Source of the DNA: a virus
DNA length: 37,179 bases
Strand: one strand, 5' to 3'
Virus record (IMG/VR): IMGVR_UViG_3300025122_000065
Coordinates: 1-37,179 of that record
The translations under genes were made by a program, and so were the position numbers. The notes beneath the pieces were generated by a model. That model was not told the DNA's origin. It made no database searches and was given only the letters and a program-made list of their open reading frames with translations. This document shows positions 25,464 through 35,200 of the stretch, piece after piece (the stretch's first letter is position 1; each line of letters begins with the position of its first letter).

Positions 25464-27005
25464 TTATTCTTCAACTCTAAATTTAAACGATTGAGGTTGC
25501 TCCTGCCAGTCTCCTATACTATCATTATAGTAAGACAATTTTATATTATACATGTATCCGGGTTCTAATAGAGACATATCCAAATCGAAATAATTTCCTC
25601 CTTTATCGTATGATAAGAAAGTACTATAGTTGGCGCCAGTTCCATACGGGATAGCCATATAATTATCGGTAACGCGGACTACCGCGTATGAAGCGCTTAC
25701 AATAATATCCGTAGGATTATTAGCTGTTGAAATTGTATACAAAGTAGGATTCCAGTTCCTATTGCGGACAAAAAATCTAAATCTAGGTTTATCGTTGGAT
25801 ATGTATGATTTTTTAAGATTTTTACACGATGTAACTCTGGTGAAAGTGGGAGCAGAATCATAAGTAGGAATGAGTTCCGGGTAGATGGAACCAGTAAAAT
25901 ACTCAACTGCGCCGCTGTGCCACACATCATGAATGGCGAGAAGAGGAGTGGCCGCGGCTGTCACAGGGACGGAAACCGAATAAAGGCCAGCACTTACATA
26001 GCTACCCGTAGCATTTAGATCAGTATCGGCAGCCACTCCGCCACCGCCGGCTAACAAAAGTTTTGACCCTGTTGGGGTGCCGCTAGCGGAGCTGGAATAA
26101 AAGGATACCAAAATATCATTGGTACCGACCGCAGGAATATTAACCAGACGCCCGCGAACATAATTGTATAGGTAAAGAGTATTTAAATTATCTGCGGCGG
26201 GAGCGACCGAACTAGAATAAAAGAAGTCTTCTCTGTTGTCACTAACACGGGAGTCCCAGCGGGCCTCTATATAGGGACGTTTAAAGAAGTATTCGGTCGA
26301 GCGCGCAAAGAATTTTTTTGTATAGTAAGACTGAGTAGAGCCGTCAGTATTATTAATAGCCCATGGCGCGGCCGTTGAATCTTGAGCAGTAGAACTAGAA
26401 AAATAAGCCTCCTGGCTGGCTGTTAAGTGAACACCCACCCCATAGTTATTGGCAAAGGCAGCATCAGTTCCGGCGACCCACTCCTCTACTAAATGACTAA
26501 TATTTAGTTCGAGATCCTCATAGCCTAATGGAAATGAAACATTGTAATTAGAACCGGTACGATAATCTCCTCCTATCGAAGTCCAGGCCGCGGTTGAACT
26601 AGCCGAGAGCCAATTCGCATACCCCAAATCTTGATACTCTTCCATATCAAGGCCCGTGCCCTCAGTCCAAGATTGAGATACAGGCGCCACCACCAAATTG
26701 AATCCTTGAGGCAACGTAAATGGATGTTTTGCATTAAACATTCTTAGATAGAACGAAACACTTCCAGAAGCCGGCAATGTTCCCGCAGTCCGGTCAGCGG
26801 AGATTTGGGATATAGGAAACTGAATCAAAGTGCGCGAAAGTTCTTGAGTCAAGCCCACAGAAGCACTAGCCTGTGCATAAATAGAAAAGATTTCTAGTGA
26901 GTCGGCATATCCCATATTTGAGCCGGTGCCCTGCGTAGAAAGGCCGCCTTCAAAAGCATTAGTAATCGTGGTATCTGCGCTAGCAGTATATCTTGCAATT
27001 GACAT
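25464..27005 (-). CDS. Beta-rich virion protein, DNRLRE-like N-terminal region
   Basis: This 513-aa protein's first 190 residues follow the pattern of DNRLRE-type carbohydrate-binding modules: ASADTTITNAF at the start, RTLIQFPIS in the middle, then a VSQSWTEGT strand and ISHLVEEWVAG. Such modules are found in secreted and surface proteins. The second half has the segment RPYIEARWDSRVSDNRED and ends with a probable beta-sandwich (LLEPGYMYNIKLSYY, then SFKFRVEE). The ATG shares one base with the gp6-like gene's stop (TAATG at 27007-27003), and the ribosome binding site is weak, so translation is probably coupled. Its place between the wedge protein and the LamG giant suggests a baseplate-periphery or fibre-attachment protein. 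The domain match is by eye only. Confidence 0.65.
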   Translation of the reverse strand: MSIARYTASADTTITNAFEGGLSTQGTGSNMGYADSLEIFSIYAQASASVGLTQELSRTLIQFPISQISADRTAGTLPASGSVSFYLRMFNAKHPFTLPQGFNLVVAPVSQSWTEGTGLDMEEYQDLGYANWLSASSTAAWTSIGGDYRTGSNYNVSFPLGYEDLELNISHLVEEWVAGTDAAFANNYGVGVHLTASQEAYFSSSTAQDSTAAPWAINNTDGSTQSYYTKKFFARSTEYFFKRPYIEARWDSRVSDNREDFFYSSSVAPAADNLNTLYLYNYVRGRLVNIPAVGTNDILVSFYSSSASGTPTGSKLLLAGGGGVAADTDLNATGSYVSAGLYSVSVPVTAAATPLLAIHDVWHSGAVEYFTGSIYPELIPTYDSAPTFTRVTSCKNLKKSYISNDKPRFRFFVRNRNWNPTLYTISTANNPTDIIVSASYAVVRVTDNYMAIPYGTGANYSTFLSYDKGGNYFDLDMSLLEPGYMYNIKLSYYNDSIGDWQEQPQSFKFRVEE

Positions 27006-28801
27006 TATTTAACTGATCCCTGAATATCAGTATTAGGGAATTTAAGTTCAAATATTGTTGTTTCGGCCGCGTTAACTATTCTACCATCGGCGGACGTCCT
27101 AGATTTAAAATCATAATTGCTTTCTGAATAAACGCCCCCCTGCTTGGCGACAATTTCTACATCATAGACGTCTAAGACGCCCTTTACTTTTAGTAATTCA
27201 CGGTAAACATCCGTAATCATAAGGGGCTCACCTATATCAAATTGATTTGTATTATAAAATTTAGACAGCCTATTGCTGGCTCTATTAATAACAGTATAAC
27301 GATTTGCATTTGACTCTATAGTAACCTGATATTGTATTCCAAAGTTAACAATTTCTGCATCTAAAATATCAATCGTATCATTAATCATTTTATATTGCTG
27401 TAACCAATTCGCTACATTATTTTTTAAGGTCGAATTCGCAGTCGCCAATCGGCCACTCGTATTGGTGGATATAACATACAAATTTAAATTTCTTTTAAAT
27501 TCATCAAAATCGCGCACAATACGCGCGCGGTGGATTGCTCCAAACTTTGCAGGCATTCCATATACAACCGACTGATAGTCTTGAGCCGTGACGGCGCGAT
27601 TTTGGGTCGCAAAATAACTCTTCACTCGCTGTTTTATTTCTACTGCAGAAGGAAGATTAATATTCCCCACAAAGGGTTCATCATTAGTTACTTCCAATGA
27701 AGCAACCACACTTGACTGTGTTGCATCAACTAAGCTTCCTTGTGAATCAAATCTAAATTTCGGTGCCGAAACTGTAATAATCGTATCAACAGCAGCATTT
27801 ACATCTCGCGAAGTGTTGTATCTGTAAACAATGCGAAGCGTTGTACTGGCCGGCGCAATACCAAACTTATCCGTACTAATAAGTTTAGTGGGATCAAAAT
27901 CTAGATCTGTTATATAATTTCTTCCGTTCAAATCAAGCATCAAAGTAGTGGGATCCAGCACCGAATTATTTAACAACTCGGAGTCGGATCCATAGCCAAA
28001 CTGAAGATATGAGTTTGCACCATCCTGTTCTAAGACGAAGCGCCTGGCGACCGGAACAGCTTTCAATATATTAGGAACCGTAGAGCTGTTCGAATCGGAG
28101 TTTGGAACGGCCTTGTAAATAACATTTTGAGACAGATTATCAACTTGTACATATTCGTGGCCTTCAGTATCGACAACGCTTATCACATTTGTAATATTCG
28201 AATTAGCGAGGGGAACCTGTAGAAATCGCTGAAAGCCACCAATTCCAACTTCTTGGACAGTTGCTTGGCCAGAAACCGCGCGGCCCTGCGCGCGAATAAT
28301 ATAGGAAGTGGCCTCACCCGTATTCGAGTTTGCCTCACCGGCAACCACTTGATTAGTGGATACACCAAACTTTACATCCTGAATCAGAGTATAAGCGCCT
28401 CCGCCGCCCGAATTAAAGACCGAGCCGGCCTCTAAAGTGGGAGCGTATAGTAAATCAGGGCCTCCCCCGACCGCAGATGCTGGGACCCGAATATAAAACG
28501 TCAACATTCCAAACGAAGCAGGGCTAGCCGGAAGGCGGAAGCCAAACTGACGCGCGTGGCGAACAACATTACCATATTGAACCGCCGAATCTAAAAAGCT
28601 TTCATTTGCCTGAAAATCAACATAAAAAGAGAGAATGTCTCCCACATATGCAACTGTATCCAGCATTAATGCACCAAAAGATGCTTCACTAAAATCTTGA
28701 TAGGTATTGGGATAATACCGGCGAGCGTAGTTTTCTAAGTCTCTTCGAATTGAATCGAAGTCGCGACTTGTATAATTAATGGCTTGTAGTTTCTTGGGCA
28801 T
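27005..28801 (-). CDS. Baseplate wedge protein, T4 gp6 / P2 J (Baseplate_J) family
   Basis: This 598-aa protein belongs to the conserved wedge component that forms the iris-like ring of contractile baseplates. The N-terminus has INYTSRDFDSIRRDL and ASFGALMLDTVAYVGDILSFY, continuing to ANESFLDSA (residues 8-72), which is typical of gp6-like proteins. At about residues 386-415, the segment VKSYFATQNRAVTAQDYQSVV is the hallmark of the Baseplate_J family. The length agrees with T4 gp6 (660 aa). It lies directly downstream of the gp25-like gene, the same W-J order as in phage P2 and in type VI secretion clusters. Only a weak GGA precedes the ATG. Confidence 0.9.
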   Translation of the reverse strand: MPKKLQAINYTSRDFDSIRRDLENYARRYYPNTYQDFSEASFGALMLDTVAYVGDILSFYVDFQANESFLDSAVQYGNVVRHARQFGFRLPASPASFGMLTFYIRVPASAVGGGPDLLYAPTLEAGSVFNSGGGGAYTLIQDVKFGVSTNQVVAGEANSNTGEATSYIIRAQGRAVSGQATVQEVGIGGFQRFLQVPLANSNITNVISVVDTEGHEYVQVDNLSQNVIYKAVPNSDSNSSTVPNILKAVPVARRFVLEQDGANSYLQFGYGSDSELLNNSVLDPTTLMLDLNGRNYITDLDFDPTKLISTDKFGIAPASTTLRIVYRYNTSRDVNAAVDTIITVSAPKFRFDSQGSLVDATQSSVVASLEVTNDEPFVGNINLPSAVEIKQRVKSYFATQNRAVTAQDYQSVVYGMPAKFGAIHRARIVRDFDEFKRNLNLYVISTNTSGRLATANSTLKNNVANWLQQYKMINDTIDILDAEIVNFGIQYQVTIESNANRYTVINRASNRLSKFYNTNQFDIGEPLMITDVYRELLKVKGVLDVYDVEIVAKQGGVYSESNYDFKSRTSADGRIVNAAETTIFELKFPNTDIQGSVK

Positions 28802-28819
28802 CAGAAAGTCCGTTATTAA

Positions 28820-29212
28820 TTAGTTATCAAATTCAATTCGAAGCGTAGTACTTCTTTGTAAAGGAACAATTGTAAACTCTATAGTGATTGATAAAGAATG
28901 AGGAAAGAGTTCGGGGCTGTTCTCAGGAGTACCAAAATCAATTTTATTAATCTGGACAAAACTCATATATTGTCGTGTTTGTTCTACAATTTTTTGGTTT
29001 ATGTCGGCATAGGTCGACCCATCGTTCAATTCAAATAAATAGTGTTTTAATCCAACTCCATAATCAGGATTCATCATACGTTCGCCGGGGTTCGTCAACA
29101 TCAACATTTTAAAATTTTGTCTAACTAATTCAACATGACTTTGAATGAGACGATATGGCCCATCGATGCTGCCTACGGTAAGTGGTAATTTTGGTGCTAG
29201 TCCTGAAGCCAT
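28820..29212 (-). CDS. Baseplate wedge protein, T4 gp25 / P2 W family
   Basis: This 130-aa protein has the length and core motif of the gp25/TssE-like family. The segment LTNPGERMMNPDYGVGL (residues 39-55) contains the conserved G-E-R followed by P-x-(F/Y)-G, the site that helps join the wedge to the sheath-initiating ring. The C-terminus (LSITIEFTIVPLQRSTTLRIEF) is the usual terminal beta-hairpin. In contractile injection machines this protein nucleates sheath polymerisation around the hub. The start is supported by AGGA (29225-29222) with a 9-base spacer. Its neighbour is the gp6-like gene, which strengthens the call. Confidence 0.9.
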   Translation of the reverse strand: MASGLAPKLPLTVGSIDGPYRLIQSHVELVRQNFKMLMLTNPGERMMNPDYGVGLKHYLFELNDGSTYADINQKIVEQTRQYMSFVQINKIDFGTPENSPELFPHSLSITIEFTIVPLQRSTTLRIEFDN

Positions 29213-29225
29213 TATAATAATTCCT

Positions 29226-29261
29226 TTATATAATTAATCCGTTCTGTCGTTTTGTTCTCAT
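29226..29261 (-). CDS. Possible 11-aa small ORF between the 2060-aa and gp25-like genes
   Basis: The frame MRTKRQNGLII starts at ATG 29261 and stops at TAA 29228-29226. It is preceded by AGGAGG at 29274-29269 with a 7-base spacer, one of the best ribosome binding sites in the window. That site lies in the Glu codons that end the 2060-aa gene. No other start uses it; the gp25-like gene has its own AGGA immediately after this ORF's stop. The context looks translated, but the peptide is too short for any functional call. Confidence 0.42.
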   Translation of the reverse strand: MRTKRQNGLII

Positions 29262-29263
29262 AT

Positions 29264-32200
29264 TTATTCCTCCTCGGCCTCAGCGGCCGCTTCGAGTTCC
29301 TCGGTGCTGGGCTCCTCAGAGCCTGCGGCGATCCGAGCGGCTCTCGCCTCCTCCTCGGTCGGAGGTTCACAATCACTCAGGGGGACGCCCTCAGACAGAT
29401 TAGACATTGGTGCTCCATCTTCGTCTCCAGGCGCGCCAAGGAACTGCTCATCAAGAGCGCTCTTCAGAAGCATGAACAAGAGATAGACAAGTCCAAATGG
29501 GCCCGGAGGCATCATTAAGATGCCCAAGAATGTTCCGGTAAAATCAACTCCTTCAAGCGTGATGCGCGGGAACAGATTGTCTTTAATTGCGTCGGGAACA
29601 TTATTGCGCGGGTCTCGCGGATCAGATTGACCCAATTTATATAATAACTCTCCCGTATTCTGCATTACGGTGGCGCCATTTTCATCGACGAAAAAATTGC
29701 CAGGGGGCGGGGGCGCTAGCGGGCCCAAAATTGTCGTAAACGCTTTCGAATCCAACGCGATAGGTTGTGGCCAGCCGCCCGACGGCGGCGGTGGCCCATT
29801 GTTAACATCCCACAATATATTGCCCTGTGAAGCCCCTTGCATGGCTACGTCCAGGGCACAAAATAAAAGATTCATCACATCCGACCCTTGCAACCCTGGA
29901 TTTAGGCCGCTTCTTGGTATAGGCCCGAGCTCAGCGTCGGTTGGACCCCCTTGGTCTTCGGACTTAAACCCCTTAATCGCACGGGCGGGAGGAGCCTTAA
30001 GGCCCGTATCTATCCCTTGGGCCAGAATCATAAACACGAATCGGCTGAGATCTTTAATTATTTTAGAAATGCCGACGTGAGGATCAAGCATTTCACAAAC
30101 ACCACGAAGAATCGAAATAGGAGTTTCGATCAACATTTTATTAATAAAGTCTAGCGCGGAGAGGTTCTGGCGCTCTTGAAGCAGATCTCCGGGTGTTGGC
30201 GGCGCTGTAGGTAGAGGAGGCCCTGTTGCAACCATTTCAGCTATCACGTCCTCTTGATTTAATACGGTATCAATAAAAGTTTGTATGCAGCGACCTTTAG
30301 CGCCCATAAACAAGGTATCCATCTTAGGAAAATACCCACTTGTTAAGTAGAAATTATATAGGACGGGGATCAATACGGTCATTTCGCGACTAAATGTTTT
30401 TCCGAAATAGTCAGAAAACACTGAGTCTGCCGCAATCAGTAATAACTCACTATTAAAAACTGTTTCACCATAAGCCTCCAATTGTTTCTGAAGTATAGGG
30501 ATCTCCCGTATTTCATATCTAAGAGGAATCTCCCCGGGAACCAGACTACGATGGCTAATTACTTCAGCCGTGCTAGCCGAGTTACCGAGAGTCAGGGATG
30601 CCCCAAGTCGAGCTAATACTATTCTATTTAAAGTAATATTCTCATTAATAGCCAGACTAATTGTTTTATGAAGAGGCAGAGTGTCATAAAATAAACCATT
30701 AGTTACATCGTCGTCTGCGCCTTGAATGGGCAAATAATATACAATATTATATCGCATTTGCAAATTTTCAAAAGTAAGGTCGGGGGTTGTGCTAACATCG
30801 GCGATTGTATGAGAATTATTAAATAAAATTTGCATAAACAAATCAAGTTCTAAACCATAGTCCGCTCCGGTTGTGCGTCTTAATATGGTGGGCACTGTCT
30901 GGCCAGTAGGGGCAACTACATTATCCCACACCACCTGTCGTTCCAAAACCAATCTACCATATTCTAATGTGGCGGCGCCCTGTTCATCGGTTTCGATTTT
31001 GGCGGCAACTGAATCTAAGAGAGGTCGTACTGATGTGCCAGTTAAGGGCCCGTACGCGCCGAGCGTATTATCGTTGTGAGTTACGTATATCTTACGCTGT
31101 GGCGCCGAGGGAGTCGTATTCCCGGCAATGCGGCCCCCAAAGAAGCTTGGCTGCACAGTCAAGATATTATCTACAAAGGCCCGAGTGAATTTTTTAGGCT
31201 CGACTTTATTGGAAGATCGTCTCACAGCATTGGCTACGGGGCGCTTAGATTTAAAAATTCTTTCTCTTACCATATATTCTACGATGGCCGGGAAATCCCG
31301 ATGCTCGAGAGGTGCGCCGGTGCCGCGGTAGTCGAGGGTGACGACTTCTCCATCCATATCTAGCAAGCCTCCGGCGGCCTGAACCGGGGCTCTTTTTAGT
31401 TTCTTGTTAAAATAACCTACCATATATTCTACTACGACAGGGCGGCCCTGTACAAATTTTATAACTTGATCTCTAATGGAGGTGGCCATAAATTGTTCAA
31501 CAAGAGGGGACGCCATGATATCGTCTATTTCAAAGGCTGCAAAAACAAATATATTTTTAATAATAAACTGGGCTATATGTATTTGGATCAATAGCAAAAA
31601 TAATGCATATCGAATAACGTCTCGAATTTTAAGTCCTTTGGGATTTGTGCTGTCAGCCGGGTTCGGGTCATAACACATAGCATTTATCATTTCTTCATTA
31701 ATATCACCTAATATGCCGGAAGGAGGAGGACCAGGGCTTCCTAAATCTAATAAATCAGCAATCTCTTCCGGCAAACACCGCGTATTATCGTGAAAGAAAT
31801 TTAAAGAATCAAGTTTTTCGGTGGTAAAAATGCCGTTCGCCTGAATATAATTAAAAGACGCTTCTACCAAGCCTGCATATGCTGATGGGAATAATACTGT
31901 ATCGACCTCTCTTTCGACTTTTTTATGCAAGTCAGACCAAGTAGGAGAGGCAACGTTGTGGCCATCTAATATTATTTTGCCGATAAGGTTATCAGTAAAC
32001 AGAGATGCATAAGGATTTGTATCGCGAGAAGATTCATTATAACTGGAAGGAGGCGTATCAACGGAAAAACTCAGGGCTTCGGCGCTATCGGGAACAAGCG
32101 CAGAATTAAGTTGGATATCAATATACCGCCCATTTGTCTCCACACTAGAATTTGAAGGATACTTAATCTGAAGCCGGTCGACTTTAGTAGATGGAATGTC

Positions 32201-35200
32201 ATATATAAACATTGGGATATTAGTCGTTCCTATATTACGGCCGTCGGGATCAGGAATCCAGCTACCCGTAACCGTGGTTGGAAAATTAAAATATAAAGTA
32301 GGGGCTCTGTAATGAGAAGAACCGCCAGGTGACGCAAGGCTCGGGGTACGAGAATAAAAATTATTAGAACTTACAATGTCCATTTCTATAGAATCAAAAG
32401 ATTCAACGGGATTAAATGTGGGAGAGCCCGTCAAATAGCTTTCAAATTTTTGTGTAAAGCGTTCGGGAAACTCATAGCCCATCGCGGGGGGGCCGGCGGC
32501 AGGATCGTCGCCTCTGTGGGCCGCGGCATCGATGGCGGACTCGAGGTCTCCCATGGCGTCTATAAACTCGGGTTTTGAAAATAACTGACTTATAATGTGT
32601 ATAATAATCTGCATTACTGTAGCAATTTGATCAGCTGGAATACCAAGAAGAGCCTCCAAATCACAGCTGTCTCCGAGCCTCTCTAAAACCTCCTCTAGGT
32701 TGCCAAATATCTCTTGGGTAGTAGACATGATGTCTTGCCCGACAGCACTAATACCGGACTCCGTTTGAACAATGCCGGCGGCGGCGAGTGTCCTGGCCAT
32801 TTCATCCGTCGCGGCATCATCTCTTATGCGCGACTCCTTCAGCGTTTGTTGAGCCGCGGTCAAAGAATTATTAAACTCGATCTTTATGACGTTCACAATC
32901 GTATTCATCAACCTAGGGATTTCTTCCGTCATTAATGGATTTTCTATATAATTTTCTCGGTCTGGGCATTCTAAATTAAGATCGGCGAGGGGATTATCCA
33001 AACCAAGACCATTTTCTGCCATATCTTCCAATAAATCTCTGAGAAGACTTGGGGCGGCGTCCTCAATCAAACAAACATTATCAATATTAGCTTGATAAAG
33101 CTCGTTCGCTATTTCATTACAAAAATCTGTCAGATCCACAAATCGAGATAAGTCGGAAAAGAAGCCAGTTATGGCCGAGAAGGTATTCAAATTATTGCGA
33201 ACATTAATATCACTATAACCTAAATTAAACTCCAGAATTTTTTCTAGGGTTTCGTAGGACACTTCCGCTAGGTTTGTAAACAAAAAACAAATTTCAATAG
33301 AGCTTAAAATAGCTGAGAGATCGCGTAAGTAATTCATTGCATCGTTGAATGTAAGTCCGTATTTACCAAAGGTTTGATCGAGTGGCGAGCCTCCTGGATT
33401 GGAAATCGATGGAAATGCGGATGGGCTCCCAAGGGCCTCGTTGCCGAGATTATTTAAATTGTCATTTACCATATTCGCTAGGTCATTGGCTCCAAAATCT
33501 TGGCCGCGGGGATTCCTCCAAGTGCACAATTCCTCTAAAAGCTTCGCCATTGACTTAACAATTTCTAACACCCCAGCCATAAGACCATCAAGCAACGCCT
33601 TTTTTAGCCCGGGCCATAACTCCCCATCTAGCGTTGGAATCTTAAAATAATCGGAGATCTTTATTTCTGGCATCGTTATACCGCTGCCGGGCGGGGCGCC
33701 TCCTTCTCCCGGTGTCGGAGGGGGCGAATAAAGCTCTCGCCCTGCCGACTTAATGGTGCTTTCAACCGTTCGAGTAAGGGACGCAAATGCGGGGGCGGTG
33801 CCTAGGGTCATACACCGGAGAACTTCGCGGACCAATTCTTGTATGCCGATCTGTCTTAGTAATTGACCCAACGGAGAATTGGCCTTCAGGGGAGGTATAT
33901 TACCCTCCATCATTTCTGCAATAACTTTGGCAACGTTCGCAGCGGTCGCGATGGACTTCTTTTTTGTTGCCATCATTACTTTTTTATAAACTGCCGGATT
34001 TTCTCTAATTGCTCTCTTATATTCTTGGCGCTTTTCTTTGCTTAGTTTTGCATACCATCCCTTCTCAAGGTTTTCAACATCTCCTAGGTCGATGACGCCC
34101 ATGCGGGCGGCTTCTTTCAAAAATAAATTCTGTGTTTCAACGGGGGACGGAATATCATCCCAAGTGAACTCCTCGGGCATGTTAAAATCTGCTCTCACCG
34201 ATCCATCCTGCTCCGGATCTAAAAAGTCCATAAAGGAAGCAGGGGGGCCGCCCGCAGCCATAGATGCCATGAGATCAACGAGTTTATTATAGTTCTTGAG
34301 TGTCGCCAGAGTTAAAGGATCCTGAAGCTGAGAATTCCATAGCATATTTGTCATGTACCCCGTTTTTAAAATTTGTTGCTGGAGAGATACACTATTAACC
34401 AGATAACTCATTTGTGAAATGGCGGTTTTGTCATCTTTAGTACCAAAAGTAATACTAAAAGAATCTGCATCTGCAAACTCTACAAATTGAGCCGACCCCA
34501 TGGCCGCCGAGGCTACACTGTACTGTGGAGGCCCATCAAAAAGTTCTTGAACAACGGCATCATATACAACAGCATTTAAAATCTGCATCATCCCTCGCTG
34601 AGATGCATCAAAATTTAAATTTATTGGAAGCGAGCCTTCAAAGCCGTTTATTTGTTGCTGAAAGCTTGAGAGACCGTCATTCACCAAATTATTACTTTGG
34701 ACCATGGAGCCGATAGACAGTGTGGTGGTTTGGCTAGTAGGAGTGATGCCTTCGTCGTCATTAAAAAGGCCCAATGATGTACTCATGTCGGGTAAATAGC
34801 CAAGAAGTTCCAATACTTGGCGCAGCGCAAAAGGCGATGTGGTGTCAAAAGTGATAGTTTGCCCCTCTTCCGGTACTCGAAGGCTGCTAATTTTTTGATA
34901 CATGCTAACATTTGTGTTGGGCTCTCGTGCCGAAAGGCCCGTAAACTCTGACGGAGCAGACGTAATTCTTTGTTTTAATATTTGTACATCAGGGCGAGTG
35001 AGGGGATAAGACAGCGCATTTAAAGTAGTAATAACCACACGTTTGTCGTCCTTAGTGTGATCACCGGGCTTGTAGTACATTGATGTTAAGTGCGACTTAA
35101 TCGCTTGGCGTACGCGGCTATATATTTCGTCTTGGCCCTCTGGGTAAACAGCCTCCTTGCCTCTAGCCCGGGTGCGATAATAGATATAAAGTTCCGGGTA

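Noticed and set aside
29670-30080. 136-codon open frame on the plus strand within the 2060-aa gene
   Set aside because: It is antisense to a well-supported gene, has no ribosome binding site or recognisable protein, and its Pro/Gly/Ser content mirrors the Pro-rich linkers opposite.
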